From: Salmonella enterica subsp. arizonae
Lineage (GTDB): Bacteria > Pseudomonadota > Gammaproteobacteria > Enterobacterales > Enterobacteriaceae
Length of the DNA: 64,000 bases
Assembly (NCBI RefSeq): GCF_008692845.1
Contig: NZ_VXJW01000002.1
Span: 248,001-312,000 of the forward strand
Reading direction: 5' to 3'
Position numbers and translations under genes: made by a program
Shown: positions 1-9,574 of the stretch, one piece after another
Layout: every line of letters begins with the position of its first letter
Numbering within the stretch: position 1 is the stretch's first letter
The notes under the pieces: generated by a model
Database searches by the model: none
Seen by the model: only the letters and a program-made list of their open reading frames with translations
What the model was told of the DNA's origin: nothing

Positions 1-885
1 TATCTCTATATCATTTGTATTATTCTGCTGGTCGCCGTTGATGCCTTCGGCGCCATATCCAAAGGCGCGCAGCGCTGGCTCGATCTGGGGATTGTTCGTT
101 TTCAGCCTTCGGAAATAGCCAAAATCGCCGTGCCACTGATGGTCGCCCGCTTTATTAACCGCGACGTCTGTCCGCCCTCGCTGAAAAATACCGCCATCGC
201 CCTGGTATTAATTTTTATGCCTACCCTACTGGTCGCCGCCCAGCCGGACCTGGGGACGTCTATTCTGGTCGCTCTTTCTGGTCTTTTTGTCCTATTTTTA
301 TCTGGCCTGAGCTGGCGTTTAATTGGCGTCGCCATTGTATTGATCGCTGCATTTATTCCTATTTTGTGGTTCTTCCTGATGCACGATTACCAGCGCCAGC
401 GCGTCATGATGCTACTTGACCCAGAGACCGATCCGCTTGGCGCGGGCTATCATATTATTCAGTCTAAAATCGCTATTGGCTCAGGCGGCCTGCGCGGTAA
501 AGGCTGGCTGCATGGCACCCAGTCGCAACTGGAGTTTTTACCCGAACGCCATACCGATTTTATCTTCGCGGTACTGGCGGAAGAGCTCGGTCTGGTGGGC
601 ATCCTGATTCTGCTCGCGCTCTATATTTTGCTAATAATGCGCGGTTTGTGGATTGCCGCCAGAGCGCAAACGACATTTGGTCGCGTGATGGCTGGCGGAT
701 TAATGTTAATATTATTCGTTTATGTCTTCGTAAATATTGGTATGGTGAGCGGTATTCTGCCTGTGGTTGGAGTACCTTTACCCCTGGTCAGCTACGGGGG
801 CTCCGCACTGATTGTGCTGATGGCCGGGTTCGGGATTGTGATGTCGATCCACACCCACAGAAAAATGTTGTCGAAAAGCGTATAA
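1..885 (+). CDS. mrdB: RodA (MrdB), SEDS peptidoglycan glycosyltransferase, 5' end cut by window
   Basis: RodA polymerises lipid II glycan chains in the inner membrane as part of the elongasome, with PBP2, and maintains rod shape. The frame is open from base 1, so the start lies outside; 294 codons remain of a protein of about 370 residues. The visible part begins in a membrane segment, then shows the conserved loop [14 protein letters not shown] and QPSEIAK, several hydrophobic helices, and the C-terminal [11 protein letters not shown] motif typical of SEDS proteins. It stops at TAA and rlpA starts 10 bp later, as in the usual mrdA-mrdB-rlpA-dacA arrangement. No oddity is visible. Confidence 0.97.
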   Translation, partial: YLYIICIILLVAVDAFGAISKGAQRWLDLGIVRFQPSEIAKIAVPLMVARFINRDVCPPSLKNTAIALVLIFMPTLLVAAQPDLGTSILVALSGLFVLFLSGLSWRLIGVAIVLIAAFIPILWFFLMHDYQRQRVMMLLDPETDPLGAGYHIIQSKIAIGSGGLRGKGWLHGTQSQLEFLPERHTDFIFAVLAEELGLVGILILLALYILLIMRGLWIAARAQTTFGRVMAGGLMLILFVYVFVNIGMVSGILPVVGVPLPLVSYGGSALIVLMAGFGIVMSIHTHRKMLSKSV

Positions 886-895
886 GGGGTGCGCA

Positions 896-1984
896 ATGCG
901 TAAGCAGTTGCCTGTAATCTGCGTCGCGGCAGGGATAGTACTACTCGCGGCATGTACTAATGACGGCGGTCAGCAGCAAACCACCGTCGCGCCGCAGCCT
1001 GCGGTATGTAATGGTCCGGTGGTGGAAATCAGCGGAGCGGAACCGCGTTATGAACCTCTGAATCCAACCGCAAATCAGGATTATCAGCGTGACGGTAAAA
1101 GTTATAAAATCGTTCAGGACCCGTCCCGCTTTAGCCAGGCTGGCCTGGCCGCTATTTATGATGCGGAGCCTGGCAGTAATTTAACCGCCTCGGGGGAGAT
1201 GTTCGATCCGATGCAACTTACCGCCGCTCATCCGACACTGCCTATCCCCAGCTATGCGCGAATCACCAACCTGGCCAACGGTCGCATGATCGTCGTGCGT
1301 ATTAACGATCGCGGCCCCTATGGCACCGATCGGGTCATCTCCCTGTCCCGCGCGGCGGCGGATCGTCTGAATACCTCGAATAATACTAAAGTACGGATTG
1401 ACCCCATTATCGTGGCGCCGGATGGGTCGCTCTCCGGCCCGGGAATGGCCTGTACTACGGTGGCGAAACAGACCTACGCTCTGCCTCCCCGGCCTGATTT
1501 AAGCGGCGGAATGGGAAGCGTCTCTTCAACGCCTGCGCAGCCGCAAGGCGACGTTTTTCCGGTCAGCAATTCCACTCTGAAAAGTGACGATACTACCGGC
1601 GCGCCGGTGAGCGGCAGCGGCTTCCTCGGCGCGCCGACCACGCTGGCGCCTGGCGTGCTGGAAGATAGCGAACCAACGCCAGTCTCCGCGCCAGTTAGCG
1701 CGCCTGCCGCAACAGCTCCCGTTTCTGCCCCGGTTAGCGCGCCTGCCGCAACGGCGAGCGGTCGTTTCGTCGTCCAGGTCGGCGCCGTCAGCGATCAAAC
1801 GCGCGCGCAGCAGTACCAGCAGCGTTTAAGCCAACAGTTCAGTGTACCAGGCCGCGTAATGCAAAACGGCGCGGTCTGGCGTATTCAACTGGGGCCGTTT
1901 GCCAGTAAAACGGAAGCCAGCGCGTTACAGCAACGTTTGCAAACAGAAGCACAATTACAGTCCTTTATCGCCAGCGCGCAGTAA
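896..1984 (+). CDS. rlpA: RlpA, septal-ring lipoprotein with DPBB and SPOR domains
   Basis: This is a 362-residue outer-membrane lipoprotein. The N-terminus is a lipoprotein signal with lipobox LLAAC, Cys20 being the predicted lipidated residue. A double-psi beta-barrel domain lies at about 80-170, and a C-terminal SPOR domain (about 285-362) binds denuded septal glycan. The linker is rich in Ala, Pro, Ser and Val and holds a 13-residue tandem duplication. In Pseudomonas the homologue is a lytic transglycosylase; activity in enterics is less clear. It follows rodA by 10 bp and is probably cotranscribed with it. The ATG is preceded by an aaggggtg ribosome-binding site. Confidence 0.96.
   Translation: MRKQLPVICVAAGIVLLAACTNDGGQQQTTVAPQPAVCNGPVVEISGAEPRYEPLNPTANQDYQRDGKSYKIVQDPSRFSQAGLAAIYDAEPGSNLTASGEMFDPMQLTAAHPTLPIPSYARITNLANGRMIVVRINDRGPYGTDRVISLSRAAADRLNTSNNTKVRIDPIIVAPDGSLSGPGMACTTVAKQTYALPPRPDLSGGMGSVSSTPAQPQGDVFPVSNSTLKSDDTTGAPVSGSGFLGAPTTLAPGVLEDSEPTPVSAPVSAPAATAPVSAPVSAPAATASGRFVVQVGAVSDQTRAQQYQQRLSQQFSVPGRVMQNGAVWRIQLGPFASKTEASALQQRLQTEAQLQSFIASAQ
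1694..1752 (+). repeat. 39-bp-period tandem duplication in rlpA linker
   Basis: The 20-base word gttagcgcgcctgccgcaac occurs at 1694-1713 and again at 1733-1752. The period of 39 bp equals 13 codons. The repeat duplicates an Ala/Pro/Val/Ser-rich stretch in the linker between the DPBB and SPOR domains and keeps the frame. Confidence 0.85.
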
Positions 1985-2123
1985 CATATTGCAGGCATCT
2001 GTACTGTCAATTTCTGTAAATGACATTAACAAAGTCACGCGGAAAGTCGGATGCCTGCCTGTTACGCTTTTGCTATAGTAGGGCACTTTTTTTAATTTCA
2101 TCACGGACGTCGTAGTTCAGACC

Positions 2124-3335
2124 ATGAAGACCATTTTTTCCGCTCGTTTCATGCAGCGCATGGCGCTCACCACGGCGCTTTGTGCCACGTTTATCTCAAC
2201 CGCACATGCCGATGACCTGAATATCAAAACTATGATCCCAGGTGTTCCGCAGATCGATGCGGAATCCTACATCCTGATCGACTACAACTCCGGCAAAGTT
2301 CTGGCGGAACAAAATGCCGACGAACGCCGCGACCCGGCCAGTCTGACAAAGATGATGACCAGTTACGTCATCGGACAGGCAATGAAAGCGGGTAAATTTA
2401 AAGAAACCGACCTGGTTACCGTCGGTAATGACGCCTGGGCTACTGGTAATCCAGTATTTAAAGGCTCCTCGCTGATGTTCCTCAAGCCAGGAATGCAGGT
2501 GCCGGTCTCCCAGCTAATACGCGGCATTAATCTGCAATCCGGCAATGACGCCTGTGTTGCGATGGCCGATTTCGCCGCCGGCAGCCAGGATGCTTTCGTC
2601 GGGCTGATGAACAGCTATGTGAACGCGCTGGGGCTGAAAAATACTCACTTCCAGACCGTACACGGCCTGGACGCCGACGGACAATACAGTTCAGCTCGCG
2701 ATATGGCGCTGATTGGCCAGGCGTTAATTCGCGATGTGCCTAACGAATATGCCGTTTATAAAGAGAAAGAGTTCACCTTTAACGGCATTCGCCAGTTAAA
2801 CCGTAACGGTCTGCTGTGGGATAACAGTCTGAATGTGGATGGCATCAAAACCGGTCATACCAGCAAAGCAGGCTATAATCTGGTCGCTTCCGCAACGGAA
2901 GGCCAGATGCGGTTGATCTCCGCCGTGATGGGCGGACGTACCTATAAAGGCCGTGAAACGGAAAGTAAAAAACTGCTGACGTGGGGCTTCCGTTTCTTTG
3001 AAACCGTTAATCCGCTGAAAGCCGGTAAAGAGTTCGCCTCTGAACCCGCCTGGTTTGGTAATACCGATCGCGCCTCGCTGGGCGTAGATAAAGACGTTTA
3101 CCTGACGATTCCTCGCGGCCGTATGAAAGATCTGAAAGCAAGTTATGTACTGAATACCGCGGAACTGCACGCCCCTCTGCAGAAAAACCAGGTGGTCGGC
3201 ACCATCAACTTCCAGTTAGACGGAAAAACCATTGAGCAGCGTCCGCTGGTCGTACTGCAAGAGATCCCGGAGGGGAACTTCTTCGGTAAAATCATTGATT
3301 ACATTAAATTAATGTTCCATCACTGGTTTGGATAA
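2124..3335 (+). CDS. dacA: DacA, D-alanyl-D-alanine carboxypeptidase (PBP5)
   Basis: PBP5 removes the terminal D-Ala from peptidoglycan pentapeptides in the periplasm. The 403-residue length equals the E. coli protein. A cleavable signal ends at about Ala29 (TAHA|DD). The penicillin-binding motifs are all present: S73-L-T-K76, S139-G-N141 and K242-T-G244. The C-terminal end forms the amphipathic anchor ([18 protein letters not shown]) that holds the protein on the inner membrane. A 139-bp gap and a possible -10 (TATAGT, 2074-2079) precede it, so it may have its own promoter besides read-through from rlpA. Confidence 0.98.
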   Translation: MKTIFSARFMQRMALTTALCATFISTAHADDLNIKTMIPGVPQIDAESYILIDYNSGKVLAEQNADERRDPASLTKMMTSYVIGQAMKAGKFKETDLVTVGNDAWATGNPVFKGSSLMFLKPGMQVPVSQLIRGINLQSGNDACVAMADFAAGSQDAFVGLMNSYVNALGLKNTHFQTVHGLDADGQYSSARDMALIGQALIRDVPNEYAVYKEKEFTFNGIRQLNRNGLLWDNSLNVDGIKTGHTSKAGYNLVASATEGQMRLISAVMGGRTYKGRETESKKLLTWGFRFFETVNPLKAGKEFASEPAWFGNTDRASLGVDKDVYLTIPRGRMKDLKASYVLNTAELHAPLQKNQVVGTINFQLDGKTIEQRPLVVLQEIPEGNFFGKIIDYIKLMFHHWFG

Positions 3336-3388
3336 AAATTGAGCTCTTGAAAGTGTGATTTGCGTCCCCATATACTATGCATCAGTAA

Positions 3389-3423
3389 AACTCCCGTCCT
3401 TTGGCGGGAGTTATTATTTTTTT
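3389..3423 (+). terminator. Intrinsic terminator after dacA
   Basis: An 8-bp stem AACTCCCG / CGGGAGTT (3389-3396 and 3405-3412) with an 8-base loop is followed by a T-rich tract. It ends dacA just upstream of ybeD. Confidence 0.85.
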
Positions 3424-3442
3424 ACGTAATGCCGGAGCTGAC

Positions 3443-3706
3443 ATGAAAACCAAACTTAACGAACTGCTTGAATTCCCTACGCCATTTACTTACAAAGTAA
3501 TGGGGCAGGCGTTACCTGAGCTGGTTGATCAGGTGGTTGAAGTGGTACAGCGCCATGCGCCTGGTGATTACTCTCCGACGGTAAAACCGAGCAGCAAAGG
3601 CAACTACCACTCGGTCTCTATCACCATTAACGCCACCCATATTGAACAGGTTGAAACGCTGTACGAAGAACTGGGCAATATTGATATCGTGCGAATGGTA
3701 TTATAA
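3443..3706 (+). CDS. ybeD: YbeD, conserved DUF493 protein
   Basis: This is an 87-residue soluble protein of the YbeD/DUF493 family, with an ACT-like ferredoxin fold known from the E. coli structure. Its function is not established; lying between dacA and lipB it has been linked loosely to lipoate metabolism. The chosen ATG has a GGAG ribosome site and gives the usual [15 protein letters not shown] start; an upstream in-frame ATG would lie inside the dacA terminator and is rejected. A terminator hairpin follows the stop. Confidence 0.93.
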   Translation: MKTKLNELLEFPTPFTYKVMGQALPELVDQVVEVVQRHAPGDYSPTVKPSSKGNYHSVSITINATHIEQVETLYEELGNIDIVRMVL

Positions 3707-3718
3707 TACATCCAGACG

Positions 3719-3745
3719 GTTACCCGGCCTTGTCCGGGTAACTTT
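3719..3745 (+). terminator. Terminator-like hairpin after ybeD
   Basis: A perfect 9-bp stem GTTACCCGG / CCGGGTAAC (3719-3727 and 3734-3742) has a 6-base loop and is followed by only a short T run, so termination may be partial. Confidence 0.65.
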
Positions 3746-3804
3746 CCTCCTTCCCCGCTGTGATATACTTTTCTCTCTTTTTCATTCTCTACGGAGATGC
3801 CGTT

Positions 3805-4446
3805 TTGTATCAGGATAAAATCCTTGTCCGCCAGCTCGGCCTTCAGCCCTATGAGGCTATCTCTCAGGCCATGCATGACTTTACCGATATGCGCGATGAA
3901 AACAGCTATGATGAAATCTGGTTGGTTGAGCATTACCCGGTGTTTACCCAAGGCCAGGCCGGTAAAGCGGAACATATATTGATGCCCGGCGATATTCCCG
4001 TTGTTCAGAGCGATCGTGGAGGACAGGTGACATATCATGGGCCTGGACAACAGGTGATGTACGTTTTACTAAACCTGAAACGGCGCAAGCTGGGCGTGCG
4101 TGATTTAGTCACCTTACTCGAACAGACCGTGGTAAATACGCTGGCTGAAATCGGCATTGAGGCCCATCCGCGCGCCGATGCGCCAGGCGTCTACGTAGGT
4201 AAAAAGAAAATTTGCTCACTGGGTTTACGTATCCGTCGCGGCTGTTCATTCCACGGTTTAGCGCTAAATGTTAACATGGATCTTTCCCCATTCTTACGCA
4301 TCAACCCTTGTGGTTATGCCGGAATGGAAATGGCAAAAATAACGCAGTGGAAGGAAGACGCTACCACGGATAATATTGCGCCCCGCTTGCTGGCGAATAT
4401 TTTAGCGCTGCTAAATAATCCACCACATGAATATATTACTGCTTAA
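3805..4446 (+). CDS. lipB: LipB, octanoyl-ACP:protein N-octanoyltransferase
   Basis: LipB moves the octanoyl group from acyl carrier protein to lipoyl domains, the first step of lipoate synthesis. The 213-residue form starts at TTG 3805 after ACGGAGATGCCG and matches the E. coli length; a start at 3760 would add 15 residues with no family match. The acyl-thioester Cys169 (INPCGYAG) and partner Lys135 ([10 protein letters not shown]) are present, as is the conserved [14 protein letters not shown] block. It feeds LipA, encoded 1.5 kb downstream beyond the LysR gene. Confidence 0.96.
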   Translation: MYQDKILVRQLGLQPYEAISQAMHDFTDMRDENSYDEIWLVEHYPVFTQGQAGKAEHILMPGDIPVVQSDRGGQVTYHGPGQQVMYVLLNLKRRKLGVRDLVTLLEQTVVNTLAEIGIEAHPRADAPGVYVGKKKICSLGLRIRRGCSFHGLALNVNMDLSPFLRINPCGYAGMEMAKITQWKEDATTDNIAPRLLANILALLNNPPHEYITA

Positions 4447-4746
4447 TGAGTAAAATATAATGGCCCAAGAAATTTATGGGTCATTGATCATATTTGATTT
4501 GAATACTTTACTTCTCCCCCCGCTTTCTATATTTTCGTTATATCCCTGCCGTTCCGGCCAGGCGGTATGGCCTCTTCAGTCCTCATGATGAGGAATTTTC
4601 CGTAAGCAAAATACCGGTCTCGATGTTACTTATCTAATTGAAATAAAAAAAGAATATTCACATGAGTAATATTTAAACTAATTTATAAATGCAAGCTATA
4701 TTATTTCATCTATTATTCATAATGCGAATAAATTCGGAGCCAGATC
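4447..4746. other. AT-rich lipB-ybeF intergenic region
   Basis: These 300 bases hold no gene I can support. The sequence is AT-rich, especially near ybeF. A perfect short inverted repeat TCCTCATGATGAGGA lies at 4580-4594 (7-bp arms, one central base). There is no clear terminator after lipB. The region presumably carries the ybeF promoter, and the palindrome could be an operator or part of an RNA hairpin. Confidence 0.5.
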
Positions 4747-5700
4747 GTGAGTGATAATAATCAGACAGAAAGACAACCTGCCGCTCAACACCTACAAGAC
4801 AAACCGCAAATTTTCAGAACACTGAGAAATATCGACCTCAATCTGTTGACGATTTTCGAAGCTGTGTATGTTCATAAAGGGATCGTCAATGCAGCGAAAA
4901 TTCTTAATTTGACGCCGTCAGCTATCAGCCAGTCAATTCAAAAATTACGGACCATATTTCCCGATCCGCTGTTTATTCGGAAAGGACAGGGCGTAACGCC
5001 CACGACATATGCTACACATCTGCACGAATACATCAGCCAGGGGCTGGAATCTATTCTTGGCGCCCTGGATCTCACGGGCAGCTATGATAAGCAACGCACT
5101 ATTACGATTGGCACTACGCCCTCGGTCGGCGCGTTGGTGATGCCGGTTATTTACCAGGCCATCAGGACGCGTTATCCTCAACTTTTGCTACGCAATATTC
5201 CGGTAGACGATGCCGAAAGCCAGCTTAGTCAGTTTCAGACCGATCTTATTATTAATACCCATAGCTATAACAACCGGAGCATTCAGCATCATGTCCTGTT
5301 TAGCGATACGCTTGAAATTGTTTGCCGCCAGCATCACCCTTGTCTGGCGAGCGCCATTTCTGAAGAGAGGCTGAACAGCGCGGATCACACCTTTCTGATG
5401 ATGGAGGGACAAAATCTCTCCCTTCTGCGCCTGCGACTGCAGGAGACCTTTCCCGATCAGCAAATCAGTTTTAGCAGTTACAATATTTTTACCATTGCCT
5501 CGCTGATCGCCAGCAGCGATCTGTTGGGACTGATGCCCACCCGCTTCTACACCTTATTTAGCCGCTGCTGGCCACTTGAACGCCTTGCCTATACGCCGGT
5601 AAATAATGAACAGATCGAGTTCTCGCTGCATTACAATAAGCTAAGTCTGCGCGATCCGGTGCTGGAGAGCGTCATTGATATTATCCGTGAGGCGTTCTGA
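4747..5700 (+). CDS. ybeF: YbeF, LysR-family transcriptional regulator
   Basis: This is a 317-residue LysR-type regulator with unknown target genes. The N-terminal winged helix-turn-helix covers about residues 28-90 (NLLTIFEAVY, then TPSAISQSIQKLR and DPLFIRKGQGVTPT). The remainder matches the two-lobed effector-binding domain. The start is GTG at 4747 with a CGGAG ribosome site. It lies between lipB and lipA in the same direction, with gaps on both sides, so it is probably a separate unit. Its DNA-binding domain closely resembles that of the LysR gene at 28316 (ybdO). Confidence 0.93.
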   Translation: MSDNNQTERQPAAQHLQDKPQIFRTLRNIDLNLLTIFEAVYVHKGIVNAAKILNLTPSAISQSIQKLRTIFPDPLFIRKGQGVTPTTYATHLHEYISQGLESILGALDLTGSYDKQRTITIGTTPSVGALVMPVIYQAIRTRYPQLLLRNIPVDDAESQLSQFQTDLIINTHSYNNRSIQHHVLFSDTLEIVCRQHHPCLASAISEERLNSADHTFLMMEGQNLSLLRLRLQETFPDQQISFSSYNIFTIASLIASSDLLGLMPTRFYTLFSRCWPLERLAYTPVNNEQIEFSLHYNKLSLRDPVLESVIDIIREAF

Positions 5701-5905
5701 CAAAAATGTTACATCCAGGTCACGGAAGATATGGGCAAACAGCACAAAACAACAACTATTTTACATTTTGCCGGGCTGTCAGGCTGCTTTATGGCCCTTA
5801 TCAATGATATACTGCGTGTCACAAATTCAAAAATAGTTGATAAATACAACTTTCCCTTGAATTGAAACGCTTTCCTTCGTTATTCGCAACTGGAACACGC
5901 ACGCT

Positions 5906-6871
5906 ATGAGTAAACCCATTGTGATGGAACGCGGTGTAAAATACCGCGATGCCGATAAGATGGCTCTTATCCCGGTAAAAAATGTGATCACAGAGCGCGA
6001 CGCTCTGCTCCGTAAACCGGAATGGATGAAAATAAAACTTCCGGCGGATTCTACCCGTATCCAGGGCATCAAAGCCGCAATGCGCAAAAATGGCTTGCAT
6101 TCTGTCTGCGAGGAAGCGTCTTGTCCGAATCTGGCTGAATGCTTCAACCACGGCACCGCCACATTTATGATCCTCGGCGCGATTTGCACCCGCCGCTGTC
6201 CGTTCTGCGATGTTGCCCATGGCCGCCCCGTTGCGCCGGATGCGGAAGAGCCGCAGAAACTGGCGCAAACGATCGCCGACATGGCGCTACGCTATGTGGT
6301 GATCACTTCTGTCGACCGTGACGATCTGCGTGACGGCGGCGCCCAGCATTTTGCTGACTGCATCACCGCCATCCGAGCCAAAAGTCCGGAGATAAAAATA
6401 GAGACGCTGGTGCCAGACTTCCGTGGACGTATGGATCGCGCACTGGAGATCCTTAACGCGACGCCGCCAGATGTGTTTAACCATAACCTTGAAAACGTGC
6501 CGCGTATCTACCGCCAGGTACGTCCTGGCGCCGACTACAACTGGTCGCTGAAATTACTGGAGCGCTTTAAAGAAGCGCACCCGGAAATTCCGACAAAATC
6601 GGGTCTGATGGTCGGCTTAGGCGAAACTAACGCAGAAATTATTGAGGTTATGCGCGACTTACGCCGTCACGGCGTCACCATGCTGACGCTTGGTCAGTAT
6701 CTACAGCCAAGCCGCCATCATCTGCCGGTGCAGCGCTATGTCAGCCCGGAAGAGTTTGACGAGATGAAAGCGGAAGCACTGGCGATGGGCTTTACCCATG
6801 CCGCCTGTGGGCCTTTTGTTCGTTCTTCGTACCATGCTGATCTCCAGGCCAAAGGCATGGAAGTGAAATGA
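5906..6871 (+). CDS. lipA: LipA, lipoyl synthase
   Basis: LipA is a radical-SAM enzyme that inserts two sulfurs into octanoyl groups bound to lipoyl domains, completing lipoate made on proteins primed by LipB. At 321 residues it has the E. coli length. The auxiliary cluster cysteines C68, C73 and C79 and the radical-SAM C94-x3-C98-x2-C101 are in place, and the C-terminal RSSYHAD includes the serine ligand of the auxiliary cluster. A 205-bp leader without obvious sites precedes it, and a strong bidirectional terminator follows. Confidence 0.98.
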   Translation: MSKPIVMERGVKYRDADKMALIPVKNVITERDALLRKPEWMKIKLPADSTRIQGIKAAMRKNGLHSVCEEASCPNLAECFNHGTATFMILGAICTRRCPFCDVAHGRPVAPDAEEPQKLAQTIADMALRYVVITSVDRDDLRDGGAQHFADCITAIRAKSPEIKIETLVPDFRGRMDRALEILNATPPDVFNHNLENVPRIYRQVRPGADYNWSLKLLERFKEAHPEIPTKSGLMVGLGETNAEIIEVMRDLRRHGVTMLTLGQYLQPSRHHLPVQRYVSPEEFDEMKAEALAMGFTHAACGPFVRSSYHADLQAKGMEVK

Positions 6872-6902
6872 TCATGTAATACACGCTTACATTTCAGGTA
6901 GT

Positions 6903-6930
6903 AAAAAACCGGCAACTCGCCGGTTTTTTT
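6903..6930. terminator. Bidirectional terminator between lipA and tatE
   Basis: The stem AAAACCGGC / GCCGGTTTT with loop AACTC is flanked by A runs on the left and T runs on the right, so it can serve both converging genes. Confidence 0.9.
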
Positions 6931-6957
6931 ACTCTGCAGAGCAAGCGCATCACGCCA

Positions 6958-7161
6958 TTACTCCTTATGCGAGAGCTTTTCAGCCTGAACGCCGCCATCG
7001 ACGTCTTTCTTAACACCCACGTCTTCATCGTTCATTGCTTTCTTGAATCCTTTAATGGCCGTGCCCAGGTCTCCGCCCAGCGTACGTAACTTTTTGGTAC
7101 CAAACAACAGAACAACCAGTGCGGCAACCACCAGCAGTTTGGTAATACTAATCTCACCCAT
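6958..7161 (-). CDS. tatE: TatE, Sec-independent translocase subunit (TatA paralogue)
   Basis: This 67-residue protein is a minor TatA-like component of the twin-arginine translocon in the inner membrane. It has a short N-terminal membrane helix ([16 protein letters not shown]), a hinge and an amphipathic helix ([22 protein letters not shown]), then an acidic/basic tail. The start MGEIS is used because it has the AAGAAGG site at good spacing; an upstream in-frame ATG adds five residues not seen in the family. It is a single gene converging on lipA. Confidence 0.95.
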   Translation of the reverse strand: MGEISITKLLVVAALVVLLFGTKKLRTLGGDLGTAIKGFKKAMNDEDVGVKKDVDGGVQAEKLSHKE

Positions 7162-7289
7162 AGATACCTTCTTCACTAAAAACAGGCTGCATAACGCGCC
7201 GGATTAACCTGAGAATATTAACGGTCTTTCGACGCGCGCACACAATAGCAATCTGTAACAAGGTGAATCAAGCTTTGCGTAAAAAAACA

Positions 7290-8078
7290 TCATAATAATT
7301 GCGGTGGCGCAAATCGTCGCTGCTGCAAAAGAGGAAGCTGCTCCCGCGCCTGGTCTATTCGATCTCTGAATATTTCCGCGACGATCAGCGCCGGGCGATC
7401 GGCAGCCGCCGCGACCGTTACGCCCAATGGATCGATAATACGACTTTGGCCAATATTGCGATTACCACACTCCCCGGCCGCAATCATATAGCAGGTGGTA
7501 TCCAGCGCTCTCGCCGCCAGTAGCGTCGACCATTGCAGCTCTTTTAACGGGCCGCGAACCCAGCCCGCTGGCAGCACTAACACTTCGGCGCCCTGTAAAG
7601 CCAGCGCTAGCGCCATTTCAGGAAAGCGCAGGTCATAACAGGTCATGAGCCCGACCTTAAACCCTTCTACGTCCAACACAGGCGCGATAACGGTTCCGGC
7701 ATCAATAGTGTGGGACTCTTGCATCGAAAATGCATCGTAGAGATGCAGCTTCGCGTAGTGCGCAACAATATTACCCGCTCGTAACGCTACCAGCATATTA
7801 ACCGCTCTTCCGGGCGTTGACGGAACGGGAAAAGTTAATATTGTCGTCATACTATTATGAGCGCTTTCTTCCTGAAGGCGCGTCATAAAGGCACCATCCA
7901 ACGACTGCGCGACGCGGATCGGCAGATCAATGTCGATGTCATCTCGCGCTAATATCCCCTCTGGCAGCACCAGAATCGATACACCGCGGTCCGCCGCCTG
8001 AGACATTAACGAAACGCAGACTTGCACATTATTTTCCCATACAGGGCTCACGATAAATTGCCCGGCTGCAACAAGCAT
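7290..8078 (-). CDS. ybeM: YbeM, nitrilase-family deaminated-glutathione amidase
   Basis: This 262-residue carbon-nitrogen hydrolase belongs to the Nit1/YbeM group, which hydrolyses deaminated glutathione, a side product of transaminases (metabolite repair). The Glu-Lys-Cys triad is visible in [20 protein letters not shown] and [11 protein letters not shown]. The gene is intact here, although some E. coli K-12 annotations treat ybeM as broken. The chosen ATG at 8078 follows GGGAGATGGGG; an in-frame ATG five codons upstream is possible. No terminator is evident downstream. Confidence 0.9.
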   Translation of the reverse strand: MLVAAGQFIVSPVWENNVQVCVSLMSQAADRGVSILVLPEGILARDDIDIDLPIRVAQSLDGAFMTRLQEESAHNSMTTILTFPVPSTPGRAVNMLVALRAGNIVAHYAKLHLYDAFSMQESHTIDAGTVIAPVLDVEGFKVGLMTCYDLRFPEMALALALQGAEVLVLPAGWVRGPLKELQWSTLLAARALDTTCYMIAAGECGNRNIGQSRIIDPLGVTVAAAADRPALIVAEIFRDRIDQAREQLPLLQQRRFAPPQLL

Positions 8079-8167
8079 ATCCCCATCTCCCATCTGCCTG
8101 AACTCGCCAATTATGCCTGTTCAGCGTTACACTCTTCCTGTATAGCAATTAAATAAAGGATTCGGCA

Positions 8168-8551
8168 TTGTTACAGCTTCTTTTAGCAGTTTTTATCGGC
8201 GGTGGAACGGGGAGTGTAGCCCGGTGGATGTTAAGTATGCGTTTCAACCCGCTCCATCAGGCGATTCCCATCGGTACGTTAACAGCAAATTTACTTGGCG
8301 CATTTATTATCGGCATGGGGTTCGCATGGTTTAACCGCATGACACATATCGATCCGATGTGGAAGGTGCTCATCACTACCGGCTTTTGCGGCGGCCTGAC
8401 GACCTTTTCTACTTTTTCTGCCGAAGTAGTATTTTTGCTGCAAGAGGGACGCTTTGGTTGGGCGTTGCTGAATGTGCTGATTAACTTGCTGGGTTCGTTT
8501 GCCATGACAGCGCTGGCATTCTGGCTATTTTCCGCAGCAGCGGCGCGTTAA
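8168..8551 (+). CDS. crcB: CrcB (FluC), fluoride channel
   Basis: This is a 127-residue inner-membrane protein with four hydrophobic helices, of the Fluc/CrcB fluoride-exporting dimeric channel family. Conserved features seen are [10 protein letters not shown] near the N-terminus, the N in the second helix ([11 protein letters not shown]) and [13 protein letters not shown], the phenylalanine-box and sodium-site region. The start is TTG at 8168 after AAAGGA, giving the family length. I see no fluoride riboswitch upstream. It converges on cspE through a shared terminator. Confidence 0.94.
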
Positions 8552-8556
8552 GCGCC

Positions 8557-8584
8557 AAAAAAACCCGCCAGGAGGGCGGGTTTT
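8557..8584. terminator. Bidirectional terminator between crcB and cspE
   Basis: The stem AAAACCCGCC / GGCGGGTTTT (8560-8569 and 8575-8584) has loop AGGAG, with an A run before it and a T run after it. Confidence 0.9.
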
Positions 8585-8604
8585 GAAATCTTGCTGCCGT
8601 ATGC

Positions 8605-8814
8605 TTACAGAGCAATTACGTTTGCAGCGGAAGGGCCTTTGGCACCGTTAGTGATTTCGAACTCTACGCGCTGACCTTCAGCCAGAGTTTTAAAACCATT
8701 GGTCTGGATTGCAGAGAAGTGTACAAACACGTCTTTGCTGCCATCTTCCGGAGTAATGAAACCGAATCCTTTGGATTCATTAAACCACTTAACGTTACCT
8801 TTAATCTTAGACAT
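8605..8814 (-). CDS. cspE: CspE, cold-shock-domain RNA chaperone
   Basis: This 69-residue single cold-shock domain binds single-stranded nucleic acid and acts as a transcription antiterminator and mRNA stabiliser. RNP1 (KGFGFI) and RNP2 (VFVHF) are intact. The start [11 protein letters not shown] is chosen because it is the universal family start; an upstream in-frame ATG adds ten odd residues. In E. coli this paralogue is expressed at 37 degrees rather than strongly cold-induced. The 187-bp region upstream, before the pagP stop, is AT-rich and presumably carries its promoter and leader. Confidence 0.97.
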
Positions 8815-9001
8815 CAAAATTACCTTTACATGAAAAATAGACACAAATGCTGTGTCGGGTACCAGTACAACAATTGTGGTGCATTTTGTCCAGTCGAACT
8901 TTGTGAAAAAGTGATAAATATCGCGTTAATTTTCAGAAAACCCTATCTACTTATTGTTTTTTAAGGATTTTCAATTCACAACGGAAGAATGCCATTCCCC
9001 G

Positions 9002-9574
9002 TCAAAACTGGAAACGCATCCAGGCGAAATAAACGTTTCCGTTGTTATACGACCCCGGAATGTAGGTCATCTGAAAGGTGGCGGAACCATAGCCTATTGA
9101 CGCTAAAGGCAACAACACCGGGACAGGAATATAATGCCAGTTGTCGCGCGCCGTAACGCCTGCAGTAAAGCCCAGGCCCAAGCGAAAATGATCGTCTTCC
9201 AACGGTCGCCAGGTCTTCTCCCAGCCATAGCCGCCTATGGGTTCCCATTTGTTAAATGAATCTTTAAAGGCCATCATATAAAGACCATGCCAGTTGCCTT
9301 TGTCGTCCCAGCGCGACTGACCAAAACCAACGCCCCACGGTCGCTCGTTATAGCGATCCGTTTTCTCTTTATCGTAGGCAAACCGAGCATGCCAGGTAAT
9401 GGCGGGAACATACAAATCATAATGCTCAGGCTGTCGCCACGTTTCTGCGACGTTATCGGTAAAAGTATTGAACCACCCTTTATCCATAGCAGATACCGGA
9501 GGAAGAACCAGCCATGGCGTAATAAGAGTAGCGATAATAAAAAAATGCTTTCTGATGATCATCACAACATACAT
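9002..9574 (-). CDS. pagP: PagP, lipid A palmitoyltransferase
   Basis: PagP is an outer-membrane eight-stranded beta-barrel that moves palmitate from phospholipid to lipid A; in Salmonella it is PhoP-activated and helps resist cationic peptides. The 190-residue form starts with a signal peptide ending near VSA. The catalytic region is present: His in ITWHARF and Asp-Ser in FKDSFNK. The C-terminus ends in aromatic MRFQF as usual for barrels. Starts at 9562 (186 residues) or TTG 9583 (193) are alternatives, and none has a strong ribosome site. A PhoP-box-like repeat lies upstream. Confidence 0.95.
   Translation of the reverse strand: MYVVMIIRKHFFIIATLITPWLVLPPVSAMDKGWFNTFTDNVAETWRQPEHYDLYVPAITWHARFAYDKEKTDRYNERPWGVGFGQSRWDDKGNWHGLYMMAFKDSFNKWEPIGGYGWEKTWRPLEDDHFRLGLGFTAGVTARDNWHYIPVPVLLPLASIGYGSATFQMTYIPGSYNNGNVYFAWMRFQF

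Noticed and set aside
7299-7523. Plus-strand ORF of 74 codons opposite ybeM
   Set aside because: It lies entirely antisense to the conserved nitrilase gene, with no ribosome site and no family resemblance.
8079-8167. Possible fluoride riboswitch before crcB
   Set aside because: The short leader lacks the conserved pseudoknot sequences of the crcB riboswitch, and the ybeM start is too near to leave room.
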